The notes under the pieces are model-generated. The model was not told where the DNA came from, ran no database searches, and was given only the letters and a program-made list of their open reading frames with translations. From the NCBI GenBank assembly GCA_003480725.1, contig QUJQ01000005.1, forward strand, positions 270,813 to 334,812: a stretch of DNA of 64,000 nucleotides. The letters run 5' to 3'. Below, piece after piece: positions 17,010 to 26,833 of the stretch; within the stretch, counting starts at the first letter, position 1; each line of letters begins with the position of its first letter. The stretch comes from Clostridiaceae bacterium AM27-36LB (GTDB taxonomy: Bacteria > Bacillota > Clostridia > Lachnospirales > Lachnospiraceae). A program made the position numbers and the translations under genes.

Positions 17010-18263
17010 TTATCTCTCGTTCATTCTTCTTCTACTCTTAACAGCAACGATTGCTACAAATGCTGCCATTGCCATTACGATCATCATAACGAATGGGAAG
17101 TTGTTAACGATGATACCGGTTACAGCGATGTCTTTGTAAGTATTAGTATAGTCTACTTTATTCGGAGTAGTTCCAATTAATTTATTTTCTACACTTAAAT
17201 CTTTACCCATAGCTGCCTGACCATTTTCTGGTGTTTTATTATTAAATGTATATTCAACTACCGGTGTCCAGTTTGCCTTTCCAATCTGCTTCACAGTAGC
17301 TTTCGTACCCTGCGGTGCCTGCGCAACAATTACATACTCACCATTTTTCAGTGCAAATTCTACTTTCGTGCCATAAGTAGCTGTCAGCGGAGTACCCTTT
17401 CCAGCAGCAGTTACTTTATAATAAGTATAATTATTACCAACTCCACTAAGTGCCGGTGCAGTCAAAGTCATCTCATAATTAAATGTAGAATCAGCACTAT
17501 TTGTTGAATCCACTGCTGTGTTAGAAACTTTGAATGCGTATGTACTTGGATCTTCCGGATCCGGAGTAGTAGATCCGGATACTGCAACATACTCGTTTAC
17601 AAATTTAACTTTACTGAAGTTCTCTTCTTTTCCGCCGGTATGAGTTCCCGGAGTACCGTCTACTTTTCCGCTTGCAGATGTTCCATCATCATTTTTCTCT
17701 TTTACAATACCAGTACCTTTGATGTATAATCCTCCAGTAGATTTCTGTGCTACAAAGATATGAACCCCATACTGTGCCTGAGATGACACAAATTTACTCG
17801 GTGCTGTTGCTGTACCTGTACTGGTAGAAGTCAGGGTATAAACATATTCACCGACATCCATAGTAGGATGATTATTCATATATGTTACAAATGCACCAAG
17901 AAAATCGGTTGTCTCACGACGTAATACAGTGTAATCTGTGATAGTGGTATCTTTGATTGTCGTTGCACCTGCCTCAAAATCGATTGCAGCCGCAGTCAGA
18001 TCCGGCATATTAACTGTAGTATTCTTAGGATTACTCTTCTTTGTAAACGTGAAAGAAACGTTATTTGCCGGAGCAGTTACACCATTTCCCATTTTGTATT
18101 CTACAGAAATTGCTGCTGTTGCTGTCTCTCCTTCACCATATGTAGTCGCACCAGCATTTACTGTCTTTGCATTTGCCGTTGCCACGGTTCCAAGACTCAT
18201 TGCACCAACAAGAACCAATGATGCGAAAAGTCTACTGAATTTTTGTAAGGTTTTCTTTTTCAT
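17010..18263 (-). CDS. Major pilin, FctA/Spy0128-type isopeptide-linked backbone protein
   Basis: The protein has 417 residues: a signal peptide (1 to about 33, ending ATANA), two β-sandwich pilin domains (about 40-230 and 245-375), and a C-terminal sorting region. That region holds AVTG near 380, a hydrophobic helix and KSRRRMNER. Pilin-type features include FTFTKKSNPKN, GVHIFVAQK, FVNEYV near the end of domain 1, and FNYEMTLTAP and VEYTFNNKT in domain 2, as in streptococcal isopeptide domains. An A-rich upstream region with AAAAAAGGAG suggests strong translation. The gene lies between the signal-peptidase-like gene and two sortases. The lysine used for polymerisation cannot be assigned with confidence. 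Confidence 0.88.
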   Translation of the reverse strand: MKKKTLQKFSRLFASLVLVGAMSLGTVATANAKTVNAGATTYGEGETATAAISVEYKMGNGVTAPANNVSFTFTKKSNPKNTTVNMPDLTAAAIDFEAGATTIKDTTITDYTVLRRETTDFLGAFVTYMNNHPTMDVGEYVYTLTSTSTGTATAPSKFVSSQAQYGVHIFVAQKSTGGLYIKGTGIVKEKNDDGTSASGKVDGTPGTHTGGKEENFSKVKFVNEYVAVSGSTTPDPEDPSTYAFKVSNTAVDSTNSADSTFNYEMTLTAPALSGVGNNYTYYKVTAAGKGTPLTATYGTKVEFALKNGEYVIVAQAPQGTKATVKQIGKANWTPVVEYTFNNKTPENGQAAMGKDLSVENKLIGTTPNKVDYTNTYKDIAVTGIIVNNFPFVMMIVMAMAAFVAIVAVKSRRRMNER

Positions 18264-18343
18264 CTTTTTTCTCCTTTTTTGTTTTTTTATTTAACATCCC
18301 TCGTAATGCCTGTTTATGAAGGATCATTAACAGTTTTATCGGA

Positions 18344-18880
18344 TCAGAATCCCCGGCGGCGTACGATGGTCATGACTTTTCCTAATGTGTCATGCACATC
18401 TACCGCGCCATATACTCGGCTGTCCGACGCATTCTCCCTGCTGTCACCCAGCACGAAGATCTGCCCTTCCTTCAGCTCCATTGGAAATTCCACTCCTGTG
18501 TCGTACCGTTGGGTCTGTTCATAGATCTCATGCTCCTGCTGTAGAGCTCCGTTGATCATCAGACCTTCTTCTGTAATATCCACCACATCTCCTGCGGTGG
18601 CTACCACTCTTCGAACCTGCTCATGCCCTTGATATCTGAGCACTACCAGATCCGATGCGGTATATTCCTTCTCCAGGCGGTAGTAGAAGACCAGGTCTCC
18701 ATCCTTCACCGCCGGAAGCATGGCATTCTCCGAATATCGGAGAACGCCAAATACAAATGTAAATACAACTACAAATGCGGCCGCAATCGCCACAATCTTC
18801 AATAGAAGATAGAGAATCTCGCGAAGGACACTACCCACTACCGATTCTTGTGGAACCGATATCTCTTCTGGTGCCCCCAT
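18344..18880 (-). CDS. Signal peptidase I-like protein lacking catalytic Ser and Lys (SipA-type pilus chaperone)
   Basis: A 178-residue protein with one membrane helix (about 20-47) and the signal peptidase I fold. Box B, normally SMxPT, reads AMLPA (53-57), so the nucleophile Ser is Ala53. Box D, normally KRVxxxPGD, reads RRVVATAGD (90-98), so the general-base Lys is Arg90. Box E (VLGDSRENASDSR) is intact, so the fold is kept while the dyad is lost. In Streptococcus pyogenes, SipA of the FCT pilus locus is a signal peptidase relative that also lacks both residues and is needed for pilus assembly. Gene order here (adhesin, SipA-like, major pilin, sortase) fits the same role. Confidence 0.85.
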   Translation of the reverse strand: MGAPEEISVPQESVVGSVLREILYLLLKIVAIAAAFVVVFTFVFGVLRYSENAMLPAVKDGDLVFYYRLEKEYTASDLVVLRYQGHEQVRRVVATAGDVVDITEEGLMINGALQQEHEIYEQTQRYDTGVEFPMELKEGQIFVLGDSRENASDSRVYGAVDVHDTLGKVMTIVRRRGF

Positions 18881-21800
18881 CTATGATCTCCTCCTTCTCT
18901 TCAACATCAGAGCAGAAGCTCCAAGCATAACTACAGCTGCTGCCAGACCAACGATCGGTAATGTCTTTCCTGCAAAACCACCGTCGATACCTGTGACTAC
19001 AACACCTTTGGTGTTAAGAACATCGACCTGAACATCTATCTCATCGACTTCAATATTATATGCTGCCGAATCTTCATTCAAAGAAGCGCCATCCTTACGA
19101 TATTCTACCGAGTAACCACTCTCATCCTGTGTAATATAATCTACAACATACTGAAGTGTTCCCGGATACAAGGTTACTTGCTGTCCATGTTTCAAGGAGA
19201 AGTTAATCTCACCATTCGCATCTACTGTTAACTCAGAATATTGTGGGCTATCCACACCATTTTCGAATGCGCCACTACTGCACTCTATCTTTGTGCCTTC
19301 ATCTATTCCTCGGAACTTAACTGTATAATTAAACTCCTGTTGCTTGTTCGCTGCATCACCTGATACCCTCTCTCTGATTGTCAAACCAGGTGTATCATAG
19401 TCTGCATAGAATGTAACGCCATTGTTTATAGTATACTCCAAAAGATTGACATATCCTTTTGTAGCATCTGTACTCTTATACCATCCAAGGAAGATCTGCT
19501 GAGTATCTTCTGTAAAGTGCGGATCCTCCGGAATCTGATCTACAATCAGCTTCTCGCCTTTTCTTACCAGCATACTCTTGATCGTCGTTCCATCAATAAA
19601 TTCTGTCTTGCTATGAGCACCACCCTCTGTTGCATCGAAGGTTACCGGTACGTACTGGAGCGCTGTAGTGTTACCATATGCATCCTGTGCGAAGATATAG
19701 AGCATCTGATTTTCCTTCAGATTCATCGGTCGAGAAAATGTAAACGTACCATCCGCATTTTTAGTTGTACTCCAATAATTCTTACTAGTGTACTGGAATG
19801 GATCCTCACCCGTTGTATTAGCTCTGAGCGCATCAAATATTGAGGAATTCTCTTTTGTTGCGTTAGCTGAGTAGGTAAATCCTTCCACATTCTTCAGTGC
19901 GGAGGTCGATGCCTCAATCACCTTATCCTCGAACTTCATGTTGCTGATCTCGCAGGTATAAGTATCGCCTGACTTGCTGACGGAAATATCTCCTTCTGCG
20001 GTCATCTCAGGTGCTTTGGTATCCAGCAGGAATTTAGTCCAATGTCCGGCCTGATCGTGAACATATATAAAGTAATTACTGTTCTGGTCGAATTTATAAC
20101 CTGCAGTTAATGAAATCGCCCATACTGGCTTATCTACACTTACCGGTATCTCTTTTCCATTGATATCTGTAATTGTACCTGATGTAAGTTTTTCAACATC
20201 ATCTGAATGTACACAAATATTCTCTAATGGAGTAAAGTTTGCATTCGCATCAATCAGATTATAGCCATCGCTATCCTTTGGTGCATCAAACGTACTGAAA
20301 TATGCTTGTACCCGAAGTCCTTTCCAGTTAAATTGTGCTTTTTCAGCTTCTGTGAATGAACTTCCGTTTGTATCGATTCCGTCTCCATAAAGATCACGAA
20401 TGTATATCGTAGTTTTCTTATTATAGGAATCTCCATCTGTAGAATTCCATTTGCCTTCCCACTTGCCCTGATATACTACCGGCTGACTCTTGATTGCAGT
20501 ATTCGTATAAGCAACGGATCTATTTATGGCAGTTACTTTCATTATACTGGTCAGATCTGTATTTCCAGGCTGTCCTGTTCCGTCTGTAAAAGCATAAGTC
20601 GTTGTATAAGGATCTACCTGTCTCTGTGCCACGTTAACTCTACCATAATAATCTGGCATTTCAAGCGTAACACTCTGACCATGTTTTAAAGTAAGAACAA
20701 CCTTTCCATTCGAATCAGCAGTTATTGTTCCATTATAAGAAGGGGCTGTTGCCTCTGTTCCTTCAAGGACACCACTCGTTACATTATATTTCTGTCCTCT
20801 GCCATAAGAAACGCCCGATGCATTGAAAACATCAACAGTATAATTAAAAGTCTGGTTTTTATCAGCCGCATTTCCTGCCACCTGAGTACTGATGGTTACT
20901 GTTGGTTTCTCCCATACCGGATAGAAGGTAGTTGCACCTGTTATCTGAGTTTTCTTAAAATCAACTGCTGTTTTGCTGCTATCAGATGATTTATACCAGT
21001 ACTTAAATCCTAACTTGTTCAATTTCGGATTTGAAGGAATCTGACTAGTACCCAAATATCCATTCAACACACCTAATGTATAATAATACTCACTGCCATC
21101 TGTGAACTGTCCCTGCGGTATTGTATCAGCTGCTTTCGCATCGAAAGTTACCGGAACATACTGGATCGCTACCGTATTTTTATAAGCATCCTGTGCAAAT
21201 ATGTACAGTGTCTCAGATGCTCCTATACTTACTCCCGTGATTGAAAATGTGCCATCATTATTCCCAGTTGCTAAAGTAGATGTGCTGCTACCATTAAATG
21301 GATCTTCACCTGTCGTATTATAACGAATCTCATTGTAAACCTTACTATTTTCTTTTGTAGCATTTGCAGGAGTAGTAACCCCATTCACATTGTTCAATGC
21401 TGATGTGGTTGCATTAACAATCTCATCTGTGAACTTCATGTTTGTAATACTATAAGTATAAGTACTTCCAGATTTAGAAACAGATATCGTTCCACTATTT
21501 TTCAGCTGCGGTCCTCTTGTATCAAGCAGGTATTTTGTCCATTTACCACTGATATCACATACATAGATATAGTAGTTCTTATCTGAATCAAATGTAAGAT
21601 TTTTAGAACCTCTATATGCATACACTGGTTTACTACTACTTGCTACGATTCTATTACCATTTATATCTTTGAAAGATCCCGCTGTATATTTCGTACGACT
21701 ACAAACATCGTTTAGAGAATTGTCTCCTGTTGCATATCGATAATCAAAGCTATCACCATTGGCAACTGCATCCTGTGTACTTAAATACACTTTCGACGTA

Positions 21801-24800
21801 TCAATTCCATCTCCATAGATATCCTGAATATAAATATTCAATCTTCGGCTATAATCATCTCCAGTACTTGTAGACCACTTTCCAGTCGTCATGCCGACCT
21901 GATATACTACCGGCTGAACCTGATTACTATTGTTCACATAGGCAACGGTTTTATTAGCGGCTTCCATCTTAAAGGAATCTCTGGTCAAACCACTATATTT
22001 CTGATTTCCCTCTGTCGTATATACCGTCCAATAAGGATTTACTTTTACCTGTTCAACTGTAACAATATCGTAGTAATCCGGCAATTCAATGCTAATACTC
22101 TGTCCATGTGTCAAGCCATTGTATGAAATATAACCCTGGGAATTCATAGAAGCAGTTCCACTTGCCGGTGCAGCCACACCTGCTACTCCACTGATCACAC
22201 CACCTGTATATTTAAACACTTGACTCTGTCCATATGACACGCCGCTTTTGTTTTTAACAGTGATTTTGTATGCAAATTTCTGATTCTTATTAGAAGAATT
22301 TCCTTCTACCTGATTGCTGATGGTAACTGTTGGCTTACTCCACAACGGATAATAAACAACTGCCTCTGTCACCGGTGTTCTTTGTATATCTGCATCTGAC
22401 TTACTTGTATCTGTAGACTTATACCAGTACCGGAATCCTAGATTCTTCAGTACTGGATCTGACGGAATCTGAGAAAGAGTCAAACGTCCTTGTATCTGAC
22501 ACAGCGTTGAATAATACCGATCATCATTACTCAGCTTTCCATCTGGTACCTCGCCACCACATTGAGCATCGAACGTAACTGGAACAAATTCATATTTTGA
22601 TTTGTTTCCATATCCGTCCTTGGCAAATATGTATAGTTTGTCTGTTGTAAGTTTCACATTAGTCAATGTGCAAACACCAGTAGACGAATCAAACGATACA
22701 TTTGTTCCTGAATTCTTCCATGGATCCAAGCCTGTCGTGTTATATTTCACTTCTGAAATGCTTCTGCTTGTATTGATAAACTTACTTGCATTTGAAACAT
22801 AACTCAAATCAGAAATATCTGATGTTCCATAGGAAGCTGACTGTCTTACATCTTCAAACTTCAGATTGCTAAATGTATAATTGAATGTTCCATCATCATT
22901 TCTTGTGGACGTAACATTTCCATAAGAAGACATAGACGGTCCCTGAGTATCTAATAAGAATTTACTCCAGTTTCCTGCAACATCACGTACATAAATAAAG
23001 TAGTTAGTAAATGACTCATATGTACGTGACTTTATAGATACACTCAATACAGGGGATGTTGTTGATGCAGTAATACTTGCACCATTGATATTCGTATATG
23101 TACCTGTGGTGCGCCAATTAGTTGTAGCATAAGAATTCTGGCTTCCATCTAACTGAATATCGCCCTTACTGGAATCATATACATAACCATATGTCCCATC
23201 CTTCAACTGCACATCTTGTGTACTCAGATATACCTGTAATCCTGACGGATATGCATTGTTTGATGCATCTCGAATACTTATACCCTTCTTATCAATCGCA
23301 TCCCGAACATAATCCTGAATATAAAGCGAAATACTTCTTGTCTCACTGTTATCACTATTCAATGTCACATCAGATGTAGACCGCTGATATGCCATAGGTG
23401 CATAGGTATCCGGACGAAGTACAATCTTGTACGAATTGCTTGCACCAACTTTCAAATAGTATCTTTGATCCGCAATCCAGTTATACTGATTCAAATTAAC
23501 ATCTGAAAGAGATTCAAACTGAATCAACGGATATTCTTCCGTTCCTGTATGATACGGAATCAACGCTGTCGAAACCCGAAGTTTTCCATTAGTCGGAACT
23601 GTCAATGCATTCTGAACAATTAATGTACGTCCATCCAACGAATCTGAAGTTCCATTATATATATACGGGAACGAAATTTCTGTACTTGTACTGGTTGAAG
23701 TAAGGCTCTTAATTGTTCTGTAATATGTTGATAAACCTAGTCTCTCCAATATCAGTTTTCCATTACCAGATAAAGTGACATCTGGTCTCACGTTTGAATA
23801 GGAAAATCCTGAATCTTTGGAATTTGCATAATTTCCAAGTCTCAGCTCTCCAGATACATTTATTGTATCAAAATCAGCCAAATAAGCCTTCACATTTTCC
23901 TGTGTTTTAACTGTACCATATACATTTAATATTGCTTTACCTCTTGAAGTATCGCTGTTCGTTCTTCCTGTACATGTTCCTGTCAGTACAACATTTCCTT
24001 TTAAATTAGTCGTTGCAGTATAAGGAGAACTATTTACTACAGGCGTTGTAAATGCTACGTTGGAATCTGTTACATTCAACACATAATTTCCAGTGATTTT
24101 TGAAGTATTTCCTGTATATCCAGGCTTAATTGTAGTCGGAGTGTCAGTAACATTAATAGCTAAACCTCGAACACTTCCAGAACTTGCCGGGTCAATCGTC
24201 ACTCCTGCCGTACCATATCCGCCACATGAATCAACGGTAATTATTGTATATCCAAGTATGCTTGATGTGCTTGTACGATTTGCATAAATGTAATTGACAT
24301 TTATGCAATTTTTTAATTTAAGAATAGATCCTGATGTTCCAGCAGTGCTATTTCCTCCTGCATCAATACTGACCGGACCTGTAAACGTACAATCTTCAAA
24401 TGTCATGTTATGACCATTGGCATTGATATACCATGAAGCACTATTGTTCCGGAAGTCCTGACGGAATATTATATTCCTCCATGTCAGAGATTTGAAGTTC
24501 GGATATATTCTTGCAAATCGATAACTGCTTGTATCTGATCCTTGTGCATTTCCGCCAGCCACAAAAGTTCCAGTTCCCTGAATGACAATATTATTTCTTG
24601 TCGCATACGTTTTATTGGTATTAAACGCATCCACATCTGCATTTGTCAGTGTATACGGACCACTCAAATTAACCGTATATGTCCCAGTTGCATATGAAGA
24701 ATTTGCTAATGTATTTAATACTGTTGCAATATCGTCGCCTGTCGCTATCTTTGTTCCAGAAGAATTTGTCAATGTAACCTTATATTGTGTTGCTGATGAG

Positions 24801-26833
24801 CTGTACACTTTCAGATATTTATCAGATGCTACCATCGTATACGGAACTCCTGAGACAGAATAAGCACTCATATACTTCATCGCATCATCTACGAACGATT
24901 TATTTGGGAACAACAAAAATATATTGGCAGCTGCTGCAGTGGTTGCCGTAGTCTGAGAACACATCAATCTGGCTTTATAGCTATCACCATAAAAGAATCC
25001 GTCCACTCTCATGGTATTAGAATTTGTTGTTGTTGCTTGTCCTCCTGCATATATCTGCGTCGTATTATCCTGTAAGTGTATATGCTTATAGCACTGACGG
25101 CTCCAAGAATTATCATAGCCCTGTCCTGTGGAATTTAACTTTGTAGTATTTTTCAAGTATGTGTCACCTGAACATGTTGTTAAATCCGGGCTGTAACTTG
25201 AAGAAACAAAACTGGTAGAATCATAATCCTTTATGTTACTCCAATATCCGTAGAAACTCGAACTATACTGCATATGCCCAAAATGCTGTTCCGGTGCAAC
25301 ATTACATCCGCTCAAATATAGATCGTCCCATCCAAAGACATTGGCTAAATTCGTATTATCTACATAAATATAATTATACTTTCCAACTTTTGTTCTATAA
25401 TTTCCTACATATTTCAGTTCTTCATTTGTGATGTCAAAATCAAAAGATGCTGTCCTACCAATAGAACTATCTTTAGTTCCAAACCAGGTTCCATATTGCG
25501 CATAATAGCTGCCTTCAAAAGTTACTCTCACATCTCCGCTGACTTTACCATCAGCCCCCCAGAAAGCACCACCAGTATCATTAATGGAGAACAACATATC
25601 TTTTGCTGCGACAATTCTGTCTGCTGATCCAGTTTGTATCGTTCGATAACGATAGATCGATACATTCTTCAGATTTGCAGTCACATTTCCTGTCTGTGTG
25701 TAATTACTTGATCTACCTGATGCATATACATTTCCATATATTTCGGAATTAGTAATTTTTAAGGTAACATCTCCTGTCACATTATCAAAGGAACCTGCAT
25801 ATAGTTTTTTGATCGGAGCATCAGCCGTAGTAGTAATCTGATCCAGGGTCAGCGTGTAATTTACCGTAGATGCATTTTTGTCGTACCGACCACCGTATAG
25901 ATACTCTACTCCTGATACAAACTTCATATCAACGAAGCTGGTGTTATTCTGATTGCCATAAATACTCAGGCCACTTCCACCTATATTGATACGGGTAAAG
26001 TACGGATCATAACCTGAAAAGTAAACACTGCTTGAATTCGGAAATGTTAATGTATTCCAGCTCTGATAAGACGTACTTGTATCATAATTTACTGCACCGG
26101 TAAATACGATCGTAGGTTGATCCGTCCTGCTCACGACCTGTGTTGTACCAATATACTTTTTACCCAACGCGTCAATGTCTGTTGAGTCGGCCGTATAATC
26201 ATCTAGAAGTGTGATCTTAAAGCTCGTTGATCCTTTATCGATATTAATCGCGTTCAATGCTCCTGCCAGCGTACCATAGGCGTGTCTTACGGTACCTTGG
26301 GTCTCTGTTTGGTTCGCACCACCCTGTACCAGAATGGACCATTTTCCATTGGCTCCAGCTGCTCCCACACGCTGTACCACGGTCATATCCTGTGTCAGTG
26401 CAATCAGCTCTGCAGTTGTCATGTTGGGAGTTACAGCAAGCAATGCAATTCCATCATCCGCTGCCGTAGCACTGACTTCGTTGATCTGATCCGCCGGGAT
26501 CACATCGCCTTCGTTGATCTTCGTTCCATCTGCATAGGACAGTACAATACCTGCCAGTTTTGCTACCTGCCAGCCGATCAGCGGATCGGTATCTTCCGGA
26601 TCTGCTTCCGGGTCAAGCTGCACATCATCGGGCAGGGATACTGCCGGTGCTGCCAGGGTATCGCCAGTCACTGCCATCTGGGTGTAGCTTACATATTCTT
26701 CTTCTGATACAGCAGATTCTGTCAGTGCCTGTGTATCCAATGCTGACTCGTCTGCATCAGCAGACTCTGCATCCTTTTCAGCCTGTTCGAGAAGCTTCTG
26801 GGTAGTCTCATCTGCCATTGCCTGATCTGTCAC
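18881..26833 (-). CDS. Giant modular adhesin, main body (frame-shifted from its signal peptide)
   Basis: A 2650-residue open frame, probably the tip adhesin of the pilus. The first residues are charged and helical. About 150-1140 is a long run of β-solenoid-like sequence (many short strands, N/S/T-rich). From about 1140 come three related modules of about 480 residues, starting near 1144, 1640 and 2118. Each contains IYIQDxxxDxID, a FYxYVxDxxGxWxKxLLDTxGP strand pair and a VPVTFDA / GFxYWYKS (InlB-B/Flg_new-like) segment, then a pilin-type domain with NQxFxYxxxVxN. The end is VVVTGIDGG, a hydrophobic helix and KRRRRS, a sorting signal like that of the major pilin. The frame begins with GTG inside the upstream ORF and has no signal peptide of its own. 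It overlaps the next gene end to end. Confidence 0.85.
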   Translation of the reverse strand: MTDQAMADETTQKLLEQAEKDAESADADESALDTQALTESAVSEEEYVSYTQMAVTGDTLAAPAVSLPDDVQLDPEADPEDTDPLIGWQVAKLAGIVLSYADGTKINEGDVIPADQINEVSATAADDGIALLAVTPNMTTAELIALTQDMTVVQRVGAAGANGKWSILVQGGANQTETQGTVRHAYGTLAGALNAINIDKGSTSFKITLLDDYTADSTDIDALGKKYIGTTQVVSRTDQPTIVFTGAVNYDTSTSYQSWNTLTFPNSSSVYFSGYDPYFTRINIGGSGLSIYGNQNNTSFVDMKFVSGVEYLYGGRYDKNASTVNYTLTLDQITTTADAPIKKLYAGSFDNVTGDVTLKITNSEIYGNVYASGRSSNYTQTGNVTANLKNVSIYRYRTIQTGSADRIVAAKDMLFSINDTGGAFWGADGKVSGDVRVTFEGSYYAQYGTWFGTKDSSIGRTASFDFDITNEELKYVGNYRTKVGKYNYIYVDNTNLANVFGWDDLYLSGCNVAPEQHFGHMQYSSSFYGYWSNIKDYDSTSFVSSSYSPDLTTCSGDTYLKNTTKLNSTGQGYDNSWSRQCYKHIHLQDNTTQIYAGGQATTTNSNTMRVDGFFYGDSYKARLMCSQTTATTAAAANIFLLFPNKSFVDDAMKYMSAYSVSGVPYTMVASDKYLKVYSSSATQYKVTLTNSSGTKIATGDDIATVLNTLANSSYATGTYTVNLSGPYTLTNADVDAFNTNKTYATRNNIVIQGTGTFVAGGNAQGSDTSSYRFARIYPNFKSLTWRNIIFRQDFRNNSASWYINANGHNMTFEDCTFTGPVSIDAGGNSTAGTSGSILKLKNCINVNYIYANRTSTSSILGYTIITVDSCGGYGTAGVTIDPASSGSVRGLAINVTDTPTTIKPGYTGNTSKITGNYVLNVTDSNVAFTTPVVNSSPYTATTNLKGNVVLTGTCTGRTNSDTSRGKAILNVYGTVKTQENVKAYLADFDTINVSGELRLGNYANSKDSGFSYSNVRPDVTLSGNGKLILERLGLSTYYRTIKSLTSTSTSTEISFPYIYNGTSDSLDGRTLIVQNALTVPTNGKLRVSTALIPYHTGTEEYPLIQFESLSDVNLNQYNWIADQRYYLKVGASNSYKIVLRPDTYAPMAYQRSTSDVTLNSDNSETRSISLYIQDYVRDAIDKKGISIRDASNNAYPSGLQVYLSTQDVQLKDGTYGYVYDSSKGDIQLDGSQNSYATTNWRTTGTYTNINGASITASTTSPVLSVSIKSRTYESFTNYFIYVRDVAGNWSKFLLDTQGPSMSSYGNVTSTRNDDGTFNYTFSNLKFEDVRQSASYGTSDISDLSYVSNASKFINTSRSISEVKYNTTGLDPWKNSGTNVSFDSSTGVCTLTNVKLTTDKLYIFAKDGYGNKSKYEFVPVTFDAQCGGEVPDGKLSNDDRYYSTLCQIQGRLTLSQIPSDPVLKNLGFRYWYKSTDTSKSDADIQRTPVTEAVVYYPLWSKPTVTISNQVEGNSSNKNQKFAYKITVKNKSGVSYGQSQVFKYTGGVISGVAGVAAPASGTASMNSQGYISYNGLTHGQSISIELPDYYDIVTVEQVKVNPYWTVYTTEGNQKYSGLTRDSFKMEAANKTVAYVNNSNQVQPVVYQVGMTTGKWSTSTGDDYSRRLNIYIQDIYGDGIDTSKVYLSTQDAVANGDSFDYRYATGDNSLNDVCSRTKYTAGSFKDINGNRIVASSSKPVYAYRGSKNLTFDSDKNYYIYVCDISGKWTKYLLDTRGPQLKNSGTISVSKSGSTYTYSITNMKFTDEIVNATTSALNNVNGVTTPANATKENSKVYNEIRYNTTGEDPFNGSSTSTLATGNNDGTFSITGVSIGASETLYIFAQDAYKNTVAIQYVPVTFDAKAADTIPQGQFTDGSEYYYTLGVLNGYLGTSQIPSNPKLNKLGFKYWYKSSDSSKTAVDFKKTQITGATTFYPVWEKPTVTISTQVAGNAADKNQTFNYTVDVFNASGVSYGRGQKYNVTSGVLEGTEATAPSYNGTITADSNGKVVLTLKHGQSVTLEMPDYYGRVNVAQRQVDPYTTTYAFTDGTGQPGNTDLTSIMKVTAINRSVAYTNTAIKSQPVVYQGKWEGKWNSTDGDSYNKKTTIYIRDLYGDGIDTNGSSFTEAEKAQFNWKGLRVQAYFSTFDAPKDSDGYNLIDANANFTPLENICVHSDDVEKLTSGTITDINGKEIPVSVDKPVWAISLTAGYKFDQNSNYFIYVHDQAGHWTKFLLDTKAPEMTAEGDISVSKSGDTYTCEISNMKFEDKVIEASTSALKNVEGFTYSANATKENSSIFDALRANTTGEDPFQYTSKNYWSTTKNADGTFTFSRPMNLKENQMLYIFAQDAYGNTTALQYVPVTFDATEGGAHSKTEFIDGTTIKSMLVRKGEKLIVDQIPEDPHFTEDTQQIFLGWYKSTDATKGYVNLLEYTINNGVTFYADYDTPGLTIRERVSGDAANKQQEFNYTVKFRGIDEGTKIECSSGAFENGVDSPQYSELTVDANGEINFSLKHGQQVTLYPGTLQYVVDYITQDESGYSVEYRKDGASLNEDSAAYNIEVDEIDVQVDVLNTKGVVVTGIDGGFAGKTLPIVGLAAAVVMLGASALMLKRRRRS

